Shown: in pieces, positions 1-12,684 of the stretch | Layout of the letters: each line of letters starts with the position of its first letter | Position numbering within the stretch: position 1 is the stretch's first letter | Source of the DNA: Eremophila alpestris peregrina | Lineage: Eukaryota; Chordata; Aves; Passeriformes; Alaudidae | Direction of reading: 5' to 3' | DNA length: 64,000 nt | Assembly (NCBI GenBank): GCA_009792885.1 | Contig: WMCF01000025.1 | Location: forward strand, 9,388,123 to 9,452,122 | Notes under the pieces: generated by a model | Database searches by the model: none | Told to the model about the DNA's origin: nothing | The model's input: only the letters and a program-made list of their open reading frames with translations | Position numbers and translations under genes: made by a program

Positions 1-1299
1 AGGCACCCTTTGACTCCAGCCACCCTGTTCTTCTCAGACTCACTGTGTGAGCAGCCTGGTGTGCCCACACAGACCAGGGGCACTGCAGCAAAGGCCAGAA
101 TGGCCACACAGCAACTTGACTGCACTGACTGTTTATACCCCAGTATCCATGAAATTATTGTATTTCTTCATGTTTTTACTGCAGTTACAAATTCTCTCAG
201 CTATTTTTCTTTGCCTTGTTTACATTACTAAAATTACTTTCATCCAAGAGGAAAAGAACTACACTAATTTTTGGAGAAGGGTTTGGAAGATGAGCAGCCC
301 CACTGCTAGCCAGTTTCAGAGGGCTGATTCCTAGAACTTGAAATGGATGTGAAGGGGAGAAAACAACTCATCAGAACAGAATATGGGAATATTATTTAGT
401 GCAGCACATCTTGTGAGACAAATACACTGGTTCAAACTTTATGTCCTCTCCATTATTTCTTCTGATATGCCTATGGAACAGCAGGTAGACAATGCAAAAT
501 CTGTACATTGCAAATGCACATGAGATTTATTACAGACAAATTTACCTGTAACATCATAGGGTAATTTAGCCTCATTAGTGAAGTAATTTGCTACAGGTTT
601 AAAAAAGTGCCGAGCAATTTTAGCTGAAAATAGAGCAGAATGTTATGCAAATTGCTGCATTAACTCCAAAGTCTAATTTGTTTAAGGAATCTAAATCAGG
701 ATTTGGATGTAGGTCCCATTTAAGAATGGCTTTCTCATTAGGCTTTTTTGGATCAGATACAAAGGTAACATAAAGCTGTGAACAGGCATAATGTAAATAA
801 ATTCAACTACCAGTATATACACAATGCTCTGCCTCAAGATAGATAAGAATTGTTTTCTCTGTGCTAAACTGCACTGTGTGGAGAAGGATGGGGATCTTTC
901 TTTCTGTGTCTGTAGAAACCAGGTGGGTGTTTGGTGGAAAGGTTGTGTGACGTGAGGATGCAAAGCATGGGGTCAGTATTCAGGAGCTTTTTTTTACAGG
1001 AGTGGGTATCTTATTTCTGTTACTGAGTACAGATTTGTTTTCCCATGTGTCTCTTATTTGACCTCTTTAGATCTTGGGATCTATGTGTGGGGTTGACAGA
1101 GGGTCAAAACTATTTTCTGAACAGGAGGAGATTCAAAATCATGTTCTAAAATTGCCCTGAGAAGGTAAGAATAAATGAGCTGCTTTTTTAGTCAGTAAGC
1201 CTTAATGTATTCTGCTCTGTGACATATTTTGTTTTTCATGCTTGGTAGCAAGGCTATACCCATTATAAATCAAAGTTTTTGTGTGATTTTAGATTTTAC

Positions 1300-1314
1300 A
1301 AAAAAAAAAAAAAA
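1300..1314. repeat. Poly(A) run, 15 bases
   Basis: Uninterrupted A run flanked by AGATTTTAC and TCTTGG. The flanks AGATTT and AAATCT are partly self-complementary. No retroposed body could be identified upstream. Confidence 0.8.
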
Positions 1315-2844
1315 TCTTGGGTAGGCATGAGTTACCTGTAATTGTAAAGCACTTTACCCTAATACTTTCAGAAACACTGCATGTGAAAGACAACACAAGT
1401 ATCCTACTCTTATCATGAAGGACTAGTGGGATCTTCCAAATAATGCTTTTAACTGCAAGCACAGAGATGACCTTAAGTGCTTGCCTGACTGCAAAGGCAT
1501 CAGAAAAGCAATTTGCAATCCCACTGTTAAAAGCAGTATCTCCTAAAATTAACAGCTTGGCACTGACCTACATTATGAACTGAGGAACACACAAAAATAT
1601 GATAAAATACACACATGCCAAAGCTCTCAGTAGGTATTGTAACTACTTGATATTGATTTGGGGTCTTTGTTTCTCAAAAAATGCACAATACTAAAGAAGG
1701 TTCAGCAGTGTGCACTTCATAGGCAGTGCAACAGCAATTTTAATTTAGGATGCAAAGACATTGGCATTACTCAACCAATCCACTGATTTACTACTGTCTG
1801 ACATTAAATCAAAAATGATGATTAACACCAAGGGTTAGGGTGATTCACTTTCTGGTATTTAAAAATACTTAGGTATCTATTTGAGAAGGAAGGTTTACAT
1901 TTATTATTGGTGAAACTAAAAACACTCTGGTATTCCTGTAACCTAGTGAAGTTTAACAAGATAAAGAAAACTCCAATTTTTTTTAATGTAAAGCGAAAGT
2001 GAAAAAGCAGTTTGTCCCTTCTTCAAATATTTCAACAGCAATAGAGGACATCACCTCAGTGTTACATGAAGATTTCTGAAGCTGTAGTTCACTCTATTCA
2101 GTCAAGCACATCATAAATGGGATTTAGTCAATGGGAACACAAATACCACCTAGGAACAAGATGGTCACCAATAAGACCAAAGAACTTTTTTTGTTTCATT
2201 CATTTAAGTCCAGACAAAAACCCAACACTATCTGGCATTTCAGCTCTAATTGGAAATTCAAGAAGTTCCTTTTTTGATGCTTGCTGTAGTTACCTCAGTT
2301 TGCCTCACAGAATAAACAGAAGGCCTCTTCTCAGATTAAAAATACATTTACAATTTATTACATTGAGCATCATACCTGATGACCTCTGCTCACAGGACAT
2401 TCTCTACTGTGATTTGAATATGACGTGTTCTCCTCTGAGAAATGATGATCCATGATCTTTGATCCTTCAAAGAATCTCTCAGTCACAGGAGACTTTTCTG
2501 TCCTGAAGAATTTTGGGAACAATCTACTCCCCTTCAATAGCTAATAAACACATTCTAACAACTTCTCTTTGGTAGGAAGTTTTGCTAATAGAACCCCAGA
2601 CACATTAAATTTTTGTCTAAGCTCACAAAGGCAGGCTACGACCTGCACTTCAAGAGTTTCAGTGAAGCAGAAAGCTGCACTGCAGAATCTTTCCTCAATC
2701 TCACCATTTACTGGAGTTTTATAAACGAAGTAAAAATCAGCACAAGTAGACACCAGCCTCATTGCTAATACACTTCAGAACACCCACAGATCAATAAGCA
2801 AAATTTTATAGATTTATAAAAGTATGCATTATATAATAAATGAG

Positions 2845-2882
2845 TATATATATAGATACATATCTATATATAGATATATACA
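2845..2882. repeat. Imperfect (TA)n/(TATC)n microsatellite with a 12-bp palindrome
   Basis: Alternating TA broken by GATA/TATC steps. Positions 2847-2858 and 2861-2872 are perfect inverted repeats of each other around a 2-base centre, as expected for AT dinucleotide repeats. Confidence 0.8.
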
Positions 2883-5381
2883 TGCACTGGTTTCAAGGAG
2901 GGCATTTCTGTTTTAGAGCCTTAGGTGTTCTTATGTCTCTACAAACCTGTACTTTCTGCTGCCACCATTCTCAGTAGCTTAGTAACAGCCATCTCTTTGT
3001 CTTTTTTAAACACATTTTGAAGATCAACTGATGGTCTTTACCTTAAAGGTTTCATTTGGCAGGTCCTTTTTATCAGGACTATGATTTTCCTTATTGAAAT
3101 CATTTTGCTGCCAACCTTTTTAGTAGAGATATGTTGAGAAAGCATCAAATTACAGATACTGATATCAATCCAGGTTATTTTATTTCTATAGATAGTGTGA
3201 AAAGTCTTACCATGACTTGCTGGATGATGAGAACTAATAAAAAATATGCTCTACAATAGGAAAATGATCCTCAGCATTCACACATCAGCCTAATAAATCA
3301 GAGAAGCAATTGGCAGGAGAGTTATGAATAGATAGAAATGCATAGCATATACAGTAGAGCACTATACAGCTTGAAAAAGCTGCAAATATATTTATTACCC
3401 ATTCAAAATGTCACACTACCTATGTCAAATGACACTGTCTTTCAGTGTATTACCCTTCTTTCCCTACCACCGAATATTTTCAAATACAAAAGATAAAGCT
3501 TTTGCAAATGTTTTGATACAGCTACAACATGTTTTCCTCAGACCAGTGGAGAGAGGAACAGTACAGTGCAATGTTCTTTCTGTGTCTGCTGCAGACCACA
3601 GAAAGTAGCACAAAGGCATTCACCTTGCACACATAATACAGCTTTTTTCCCCTCTTCCCCTAACTGCATGAAAAGCATTTTCACCAGATACTCACATGTG
3701 AATTTTTTTGCTTATTATTATTTATTGCTTGAAATTGTCTTCTAGGTGCTTATTCTGACTGCCCAGAGCTGAAAAAGATAGAAACCTTTAGCCAGTATTC
3801 CCATCTCCAGTGAGGCAGACACAGCAGGAGTGAGTGCTGAACCCAGATAAACTGGGAGTTCAGACAGGTTTTTGTTCAAGGCCTCCCTCACTCCCTTCAG
3901 CCTGCAAGGAGACCAGAACCAGGACCCTAAACAGCAGCAGAGCAGAGGTCAAATTCTGCATCCCAAAGATGTTTGTGAACACTGCTAACAGCTTCCACTG
4001 TAGTGAATAAACAGCAGAGTCCAAAGAGCAAAGTTGCAATTATCCAAATGAAATATGGGCAGTTGTCAACTACTACTACTTAACTGTATTTAAATTTCTG
4101 GCTCACTTCCACTCTAAATAATTGTTGCTGACTCTTACTATCAGAGAAAAGCCTTAGAGAGAAACTTCTGGGAAGAGTAGGAAAAATACTGTCCTTTTGG
4201 CTATTCCCTGAAGAGGGAATAACTGGACAGTGGCGGGGGAGAAACACCAAAGCAGTGTAAAGCAGTGCTGACATGGAAATACCAACATACATTCTCAATA
4301 TTAAGCCCACCATTTTGTAACATAATCTTCTGAGTCACCTTGTAAATTTATTTGATTCAGTCTCTTTTCAAGGTAAGAAAGAATGTTATGTTACAAAACA
4401 ATTGAAAACAGGAAAGCAAGAAAAATGTCTAATTTTTGCTCATCTAGCATTCACTCAAGAAAACCCAACCCCAACTAGATGTTCCATTACATTTATGAAA
4501 TAATGCACTCTTAGTTACTTCTTTTTAAAATCATGCCACTTTATATGACTGAGGCTTTTTTTCCAAAGAAATAATTTTGAAATGTGAATGCAATAAGCCC
4601 AAAGCATTCATCAAGATCCTTGGCAGAGCAGAGGATTAGAAGACAAGAACTGGCCTGAGCAATCTGCCACTACTTTGTTGTGCAAACATCAGTTAACATC
4701 CCAACTTAACATCTTAAATCTGCCTTTGCCCCTTATAAGCAAATGTTAGTCTTGTGGGGCTTGTCATTAATTTATTTCTTGAACAACTGGAATATTTTCC
4801 TAACCTTAAATCAAGTGCCAGGTACACAGTAAATCATTATTATAATTCAGGCATAGTATCTTGATGATGGAATCAAGAATAACTGTGGTTTAATGACCCC
4901 AGAGGGATCCCGGAGTGTAAAATGCCACTTTAGTGCTACAGAAAGCATGGGCACACTGCACAGCACTCAATGACACTCATTAATACTCAGTGTAAAGACT
5001 GTGCACAAACCAGAGATGCACCCTCTCATGAGAAAAGAGAAACACCATAAAATGGTATTGTATAAGTAAGATGGCAAAACTAAACACAGAAATGCATTCA
5101 GAAATGCTTTTGAAAGCAAGACTGTCAGTGTAAGATTTAACTACCAGCTAGAAGATACACTTTTATGCTTTTTTCCTGTGAAAAAGTGTAAAGGCCTGCC
5201 ACTTCATAATTTTTGGTGGAAGTTATTAGCAAAATAAAGACATTATTTTAGCAAGAAAAAAACAGAGTTATATACTTTCATAAATATTATTTAGGAACTC
5301 AGTGTTGATCTCTAGACTGAGAAACATCATTACAATATTTTACATGAAGTGAATGAAACTGGGTTCTTGTTAGCATTGTAA

Positions 5382-5411
5382 TTAAGACCACTCATATTTA
5401 GGTGGTCTTAA
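5382..5411. repeat. Short hairpin, 10-bp arms
   Basis: TTAAGACCAC (5382-5391) and GTGGTCTTAA (5402-5411) are perfect reverse complements across a 10-base loop. No T-tract or gene end lies nearby and no function is assigned. Confidence 0.7.
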
Positions 5412-5429
5412 CAGTGTTCACATAGACTA

Positions 5430-5861
5430 TTGTGCCAAGATGTAGCCATTTCTGCCTCACCTGTTTCAGTTATTATTAAAGAGGAAAAATATTCAGCCAC
5501 AGGCTTGCACTGTTATGCAAAACTGAAAGAGGAGAGAGGGTATCATGGAGATGGCATAAAGGGACATCCAGAGCAGACACATGAGACCTTTGAAACTGGC
5601 ACTGTAGTTACTGAAATGCTGTCATATAAACTGTACTGTACATCTATCAGTAGAGAAGAGCTTGGAGCACAGATATCACTGCTTTACTCAGGAGAAACAA
5701 ACCATTTCTATCTGCCTGCCTTTACAGAGAAAGAAAATTTATTCAATACAGAGAATGGAATGAATAAAATGGAAGGGAGCAGAGTGATCATGAATGGCTA
5801 CACAACACAGAAGATGAGATCAAAAGAAAAAAAGAAGAAAATCAAAACCAAGCAACAATAG
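5430..5861 (+). other. 143-codon open frame, unrecognised, probably chance
   Basis: An ATG-to-stop frame with no recognised domain. It ends in a Lys-rich tail (SKEKKKKIKTKQQ) that simply reflects an A-rich stretch of the + strand. It lies antisense to CTNND2, about 300 bases before the LTR remnant, and no relation to retroviral proteins could be seen. It is recorded only because of its length. Confidence 0.12.
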
Positions 5862-6169
5862 TAGAAAACAAGGGTTAGTCTACTACTAAATTTTCTAAAA
5901 AATTTTTGTGGAAAGAAGGTGAGACAAGCCACAGTTAGTGTATCCAAGTGATGAGATTTTGATCATGGGAGAAAAAAAGAGCATCATTTCTATTTCAGAC
6001 GAAAAGAGGACTCATCTTTCAGCTATTCCAGGTGTTTTAGATATCTTCCAACAGGGGAACAGATATCTTCAGCCCCTATATCCCATTTCAGATTAGTGGG
6101 ACCGCAAGAATGCTGTAAGGTGCACAATACCAGGCAAACTGCAAAATACAAGGAGGTGGGATAGGAAAT

Positions 6170-6362
6170 TCCTTGTTTTGCTGTGGCGAATTAATTCCTT
6201 GGTTGCTTTCCTTGTGGGTGTGGCTTTTGCTCTCCTTATTAAACTGTTTTTATCTCATCCCTTGAGTTTTCTCACTTTTAGTCTTCTGTTTTTCTCCTCC
6301 ATCCCACCGTGGGGAAGTGAGTGAGTGGCTGCGTGGGGTTTAGCTGCTGGTTGGGGTCAAAC
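6170..6362 (+). mobile_element. Endogenous retrovirus LTR, 3' portion (degraded)
   Basis: The sequence carries a series of features typical of songbird ERV LTR ends as I remember them. These are a TTGTGGGTGTGGCTTTTGCTC segment, a polyadenylation-like ATTAAA shortly after (near 6238-6243), a T/C-rich stretch with TTTTCTCAC, a GGGGAAGTGAGTGAGTGGCTG segment, and a terminal TTAGCTGCTGGTTGGGGT. The 5' limit is uncertain and may lie further upstream. No internal gag, pol or env sequence and no second LTR were seen, so this is probably a solo or truncated LTR. It lies on the strand opposite to CTNND2. The LTR family was not assigned. Confidence 0.7.
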
Positions 6363-6394
6363 ATTTAGTGAGGAACAGCCCTCACTAAATGTTT
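6359..6394. repeat. Perfect 15-bp inverted repeat at the LTR edge
   Basis: AAACATTTAGTGAGG at 6359-6373 and its exact reverse complement at 6380-6394 are separated by the loop AACAGC. The left arm overlaps the last bases of the LTR-like sequence. An uncorrupted 15-bp stem in neutral intron suggests recent origin or template-switch copying. Confidence 0.85.
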
Positions 6395-8294
6395 TCAACC
6401 TGAAGCCACATAGGAGTTGGGAGTTCATACTGACAGGTTGTTTAGAACTTATCACCCTTAAGAAGAATAAAAGGAAATAATAATAACTAAACAAACGCTA
6501 CCATTCCCATTTACAGGAGTGCCCATCATCATGCAGGGCTAAAAATGCGCCATGGGTTTGAAACTCAGTCAAGTGCTTGAAGTATAAATCCTTTTTATTT
6601 CAAGTACATTCATGTGTACAGCTTCTACTTAGCATGCTCATTATTTGTGACACGCTCACATATTTACCCCTTTCTCTTCTCTGTCTGATGATAATGAAAC
6701 ATACATATGTGGGGTTTTATTTGTGTCACAGCACGATAGGATTGTATTTGAGTCATATGTATGCTAGAGAAAGCTGTAACAATGGATACTCAAATTGATC
6801 AAATTAATTGCTCCTGTCACAGTTTGGTTTTGTAACTAATCAAACATCCAGATGACCGAATGTCATTTAGTAATTACAGGTCAGTTATTTTACATTCAAA
6901 GTTACTTCTCTTGCAAGGTATATACAATACACCAGAAAAACAGTGTAGCTTCTCTTGGCTGAAATACATTCTTTAAGTAGTTCAAAAGCTCTTTGGAAAA
7001 CTAACATTAAAATATAAATAAATTTTGTGATGGAATGAAAAAAGGCATTCCCCAGGCTAAAGAACAAAAGCCTTGAACACAGTGGGACAAGAAGTAATCA
7101 TGTATCTATTTGTATGCCTTGTCTTCCTTGTCTTACTGTGAAGGGTGAGACTCCCTGGTGTTGTTGCTGGTTCTGAGTGGAAGTTACACCTAACTTTCTC
7201 TAAGTGTAAAATCATATCCGTGAATAACAAGATGCTAAGAGTGGAAACCCTAGTTGCAGAAACTCTTTCAACAGTGCAAACTAAGACAATTTACAAAAGA
7301 GAAATCAAAGGATCATTTCCAGAAATATTTTGAGAGTGAAGTACAAAAAACTCCAAACAAGCAGCATTTTGTCTTTGAATATTTTACAGTAAATAACCTA
7401 TCAGTAAAAACTCCCAACCCTTACTGCGAAACGGTATGTCATCTGTTGATTGACTTCTCAGAAAACAAACTAGAGAACAGTAGGAACCTGAAAGGTAAGT
7501 CTTGTAAAATCATCAATGAGGCTTTAGAAAATAAAGAAAATGAAAAAATTTCATACATAAAGACTGTTTCTGGGTATGCCACTGGATGCTCTTTATTTTA
7601 CTTGAGTAGTTTCTACCAGTAAAAACACCACAGAAAGTGTATTGAAAATGGACTGCTTGACATCTGTCTGCAGAGATGAATGTAGCTGCCCAGGGGGATG
7701 GGGCATAGGCCCAAACTGTGCTGCAGTAATCTAAACACAGGCAAGCAAAAGCATGAACACTTCAGTGCTCGTTTTAGGACTCAGGTACAGGCAAGCACCT
7801 TTTAATATAAAAAAATTATGCAGACAGTAAGAAATTCCTTGTGAAGCCATTGAGGAAAGTAATTTCTCAAATTGTGAGATTTTACCCATAGAGTTATTTT
7901 AGCTCAATATGAAAATTATGGTTATCTGAGTACCAACAAAATGTTTATAACCAAGCAGGAAGTAAAATTTCTCCAAAGGTATACAGGTGTTGGCTGCACT
8001 AAAATGCTCTCAACAAATGCTGTTAAGAGTCTCCCTGCAATTACTGCATTATTTTTCAGTATCACCTTTGAGATACTTCTTTCATTAAATTAAATACTAT
8101 GTCTATATCTGCTTGCATGCAGAGATTAATGGAGTTCTCATAATGTTTTTAATGGAAAACTGACAGTATCACCAGTGTACAAGCGACATTCCAGCCTTTA
8201 ACTGAAGTGATTTTAGAAGAAAAAGGAACAGAGCAAGGCTATGTGTGGGAAAGTGAATCCAGTAATTCTTATTCAAACACATAGGAACAAAAAA

Positions 8295-8690
8295 GAACAT
8301 AAAGTCATTTGGGTTAGAAAAGACCTTTAAGATCACTGAGTCCAACCATAAACCCAGCACTGCCAAGTCCACCACCGAACTGTGTCCCCTCAGTGCCACA
8401 TCTACACGACCAGCCCCTTCACCAGCTCTGCTGACTTTCTCTGGACATGCTCCAGCATTTCCATGTCCTTCTTGCCATGAGCGGCTCAGAACTGGACACA
8501 GCACTCAAGATGCAGCCTAACCAGCACTGAGTACAGGAGCCAATCACTACCCTGATCCTGCTGGCCACACTATTGCTGGTACAGGCCAGGATGCCATTAG
8601 CCTTCTTGGCCACCTGGTTCATGTCCAGCTGGCTGTCAACCAGCACTAGGTATAGGGTGGGCAGCATTCCAGATTTTCCAGTAACTCTTT
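8295..8690 (-). mobile_element. CR1 LINE fragment, 3' end, with internal deletion
   Basis: On the minus strand this is the 3' part of a chicken repeat 1 (CR1) non-LTR retrotransposon. The + strand shows the typical complement of the CR1 tail near 8306-8350 (TTGGGTTAGAAAAGACCTTT, then GAGTCCAACC). Sequence corresponding to the C-terminal reverse transcriptase region follows (CTTCTTGGCCACCTGG near 8605). At about 8408 the sequence jumps from tail sequence (ACATCTACACG) straight to coding-region sequence (CCCTTCACCAGCTCT). The part normally between them is missing, a few hundred bases by memory of the family. Several stops interrupt the coding part. It is 5'-truncated and inactive. Confidence 0.85.
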
Positions 8691-8706
8691 TCACCAAGCC
8701 TGCAGC

Positions 8707-9186
8707 ATGGTAAGATATTCTGTGTTCCCTGACTATCCTAAGGAAACAGAAGAGAATCTTGCAGAACAGTGTAGAAATCAAACCAAGGCACCCTCTGAGG
8801 ATGAGGTGAGCACTTCCAATCACCCTTCTGGATCCTTCAAATATTATGAAGATGTCTGTCAGTCAGCATGTCTAAAAGTAACCTTATGGACTGTTTCTCT
8901 ATCACCCCACACTAAGTGCAAGTATTCCCTGGGAGAAAACCATGCTAGAAACAGGTACGTATGTGTCCTTGACCATCAGGAATCTGGCAGTGCAATGGAC
9001 GACACTGAAGTTACTACAACACTGAACTACATGTATTATAAAAAAGATAAACAAGAGGCTAATGGAGTTTATGTTCACTGCCTGACCCGTGAGCAAGTGG
9101 GGTACTGTGCTGAAGGTGTGCTGGGCACAGTCCAAAGAACTCACAGAAGAAGATGGAGAAACACCTTTAGATTAATAACAAAATGA
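8707..9186 (+). other. 159-codon open frame, unrecognised, probably chance
   Basis: This is the longest uninterrupted ATG-to-stop frame in the window, starting just after the CR1 fragment. The translation shows no domain, signal peptide or membrane segment that I recognise. It carries scattered Cys and Lys, a C-terminal basic patch (HRRRWRN), and composition like ordinary intron. A frame on the other strand (8902-9144) overlaps it. It lies antisense to CTNND2. No splice or promoter evidence supports it, so it is listed for completeness and not called as a gene. Confidence 0.15.
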
Positions 9187-12100
9187 ATCTGAATGATGGG
9201 CTTCAGTGAGTTGGGAAAAGAGATGCTTTCAGCGTGCAGTAACTCAGTTTTCAGAACTCCATGTGATAGTGTCTGGACTGATACTTTTCTTCTGAAGGGA
9301 GTCTATGGAAATGTTCTTCAAGATAAAGAGGACACTGTCCAATTCAGCAATACTTATTAAAGATGCAAGGGAAGGCTTCAGGCAGGACAGTTCAGCAGTT
9401 GCAGTTCCTTTATTTGGCATCTTCAAATTATTTTCCTGAGATGAGAATCTCAACTGTTGTGACTTTGCTGGCAAAAATTAATTTCCTAGGTTGAGGAAGG
9501 GAATCATGGGTGCCAAAACCCCTGAGTGACCTGTTACACCTTTGCAGCTGTTGGCAGACTGCCATTTTCCACAAGAGCAAAATGGTGTTGGCCTGTGAAA
9601 CTGCACAATTCAATCCTTTTATATGGTGGCCTCATACAAAGGAGGAAGATGTCATTATAGGAAGAAAAAAAAAGCTGTGGAAGAATGAATCCTGTGTGCT
9701 TAATAGAATGTGCTCTTTTAAAAGAAATGCTCTCTGCAGAGTATTTTAAAATGCTTCTCCTTTCCTATATCCCCTGTCTGTTCCTTCTTGGCATCCAGGA
9801 GCAGCTACTCTGGCTCTGCTCACAATCTTGCCATTGTTGGTGTAAGAGCCTCTCCTGAGGAGAAAAATGCCATTTGAAAGGGTCTTCTTGTGCTCTTCTG
9901 CCTGATAGGCTTTTCATTTGCCTTCAAATATCTGATCAAGACTTCTTCCCTCCTTCCCTTTTGCCTTTTAGTTACATTCTTCACCGTCAGAAGTGAAAGA
10001 AGAATTTATGTAAGAACTTACTGAAGTATTCTGACATTCTGAATTTTGGAATTATTATGCCTGACTGTAATGGGCTGCCTGGTAATTTTTATAATCTTTA
10101 GACTTCTGTCTCCCTTCTACATATGTGATACCTTCAGCATTCAAAAGGAGATGAAAAATCTAACTATCAAATATTAGCAAAAATGATCCAATTTCTTTAG
10201 CTCCATTCTAATGTCTGCTGCACCACATAAGCACCCAGCACAGGGAATAAAGGTAGAGAAGGAGAAGCACTACTGAGAGCATGTTAGAGCACTTGCCTTG
10301 CAGTCAGCAAGACTCGAGGAGACTCAGGAGTAGCACTGATGAAAAACATCCAGATTAGAGCAGCAGTTACAACTGTACTTTGAAATAAAGACTTGCACAA
10401 AATTTAAAGCAGAATAAGAGAGGCAGCACCTACAAGAAGTTACCTCAACATCTTTATCAATGGCCAGTGTTTACTGCATTTGCCTATTGCTATTCTGCTG
10501 TGATCAGGGCTGGAAGGGGAAAAATAAAAATTCTTCCAGAAATATAAAACCTAATTGACTCCCAGAAGCTGGGTTTATTTTGTGAGAAAGAAAATTACTT
10601 CTGATAACCTTAGCATCCAGCCTGAGACATCTTCATATAAACAGTTACTAACTTTGTGTGACATACTTTAAGACAGAGAGGGGGATTTGCAGACCTCATT
10701 GCTCCATAAGACTGAGCGGGACATTTACACTGACACAGCAATGAAAGCACATTTCCAGTGACATCACCAAATTCATGTGCACACCTGTGATCAGTGTGCT
10801 CTAGAAATAACACCTACCATAAAGAAGATGGTCATGAAGGGAAAAATAGTTTCCCTAGCCATGCATCCAACATTTTTGACTGAGCATCTTTTTCTCAGTT
10901 GTTTTCTGGAGAGCATTTTCACTTCCTTTTCTTGAGGGAAGGTTCAGAGGAAGGAAGGGGTAGTGTTCCACACTTCAGCCACAGAAATGGAAATATTTTA
11001 GAAGATAAATACATACTGGTAAAACCATAGAAGATACTAGGAAATCTCAGAAACACACATAGTTACAGATACTATTTTCTATTTCTGTCTAAATTTTAGG
11101 TTACAAAAGGAATATAAGGTAGGCCTCTGTCCAACCAAGTACGTGAGGAGGAAATTTATACATATCCCACTAATTTATGAGAGTAGGACAAGTCTGCCAC
11201 TATACAAAAACAAAACTGGAAGACTGAAAGAATGGTCAGGTTCAGAGGACAAATCATCTTTTTGGGTAGGTGATACAGTATAAATCATGCTTAAAAGAAT
11301 AATAAAAAAAAGTATTTCAGAATAGCTATTTCCAGAAACTCTGGATGTAATAGCCATCAACTGCACTGTGAGAATTCAATGCCCAATAGTGACAAAGGTA
11401 AGATAACTTTTTTTTCCCCTGTCAGGTAACTCCAGAGTTGAAACTTTAATAACTGCATTACATTTCACATTCAATACAACCAGGTAAATAAACTAAATTG
11501 TTGTATACTATTATTCTTTCTGTGCATGCACGTTCAAGTGCACATTAAAGATTAACATTTACAAAATTATTTAGTTAATTCCATTTGCTTTTTCCTCAGA
11601 GCCTGTCAGGCACACAAAATAGCAGCAGCATTCTTTACTTACACGTTTGTCCTTTTTCTAGGATTTGAAAGACCACCTAGACAGTTTCTTATCTTTAGCC
11701 CAAGTCCTTTTAATATATTAAAGCTAGATATTTTGTTAAAGAGCAGTTTTCTCTGCTTCAAAATAATCTTTTTGCTCTGTAATCTCAGTAAGAGATTGTA
11801 AGGAAAATAGGCTGTATCCTGGTACTTTTTTCCTTGTGTCAGAGCTGGCAGGATTCCCTACAACCATGTGCAGCAGGACTGGAATGCTGCTATAATGAAG
11901 AAGGAATTAGATATTAAATGTGGTCATTCTCAGACAGAGGAGAACTGGCCACAACACACAACTACAACACAAATAGTTTGCAGAAAAGAACATTTTGGTA
12001 TCAGTTTCTATTATTTAGGTGTTAGTTCAACTCATAATTCAGACAGATTCTTAACAGTTATCACAGGAGCTGTCCCAGGCAGGTTTAAGAGGACTCAAAT

Positions 12101-12662
12101 TCCTCTGACTAGGTATATACCCAGGAAGAATCTTGAATATCTGTTGTGATACCTCCTTATCAACAGGATTTTGAACTCTCACACAAAAGGTTCCTTGAGA
12201 AAATGTGATTCAGTGGAAGGTTGAGCAGGCCTTAGGCACACTACTGAGCCATTTGGGTACACCCTGATCCCAATAAGCAGACACAGAAACTGTTTCAAGT
12301 GCTCTGCTGAGGCATGACCTAAACACAACAGGACTTATCATTAAATAATAGAGGTTGGTACATAGGTCGATACAGACAGAGATAAAATAGTTTGATAATG
12401 TTGGGTGCTTTAAGCTGAAAAGCTCCACAAAGCATTAGGAAAGTATACAATACATCCCATTATTTTGTCCTCTTACAAAAATCCACAGTACCAGAAGTTT
12501 GAAGGCATATTCTTAGATGAATGGTTTTAAGAAAGGTATTTTGGTTTGTTTCCTTAGCAGTTTATGCATTAAATAGTGAGGAGCACATAAAAATCCTGAA
12601 TAATAACAAATGAAGTGGGGGCATCCTTGTTTTATCTGCTTTTCTTTCTCACAGAAGAAGCT

Positions 12663-12684
12663 CAGAGCACTGCCTAGTGCTCTG
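12663..12684. repeat. Short hairpin, 9-bp arms
   Basis: CAGAGCACT and AGTGCTCTG are perfect reverse complements around a 4-base loop (GCCT). This is a short GC-containing stem with no associated gene. Confidence 0.6.

Noticed and set aside
47..334. 95-codon open frame at the window start, with a hydrophobic middle
   Set aside because: It overlaps another frame, has no recognisable domain or splice context, and lies antisense in the intron. The hydrophobic stretch reflects T-rich DNA.
10262..10312. tRNA-like words (GAGCATGTTAGAGCACTTGCCTT)
   Set aside because: No cloverleaf could be completed: the T-arm consensus and acceptor pairing are missing.
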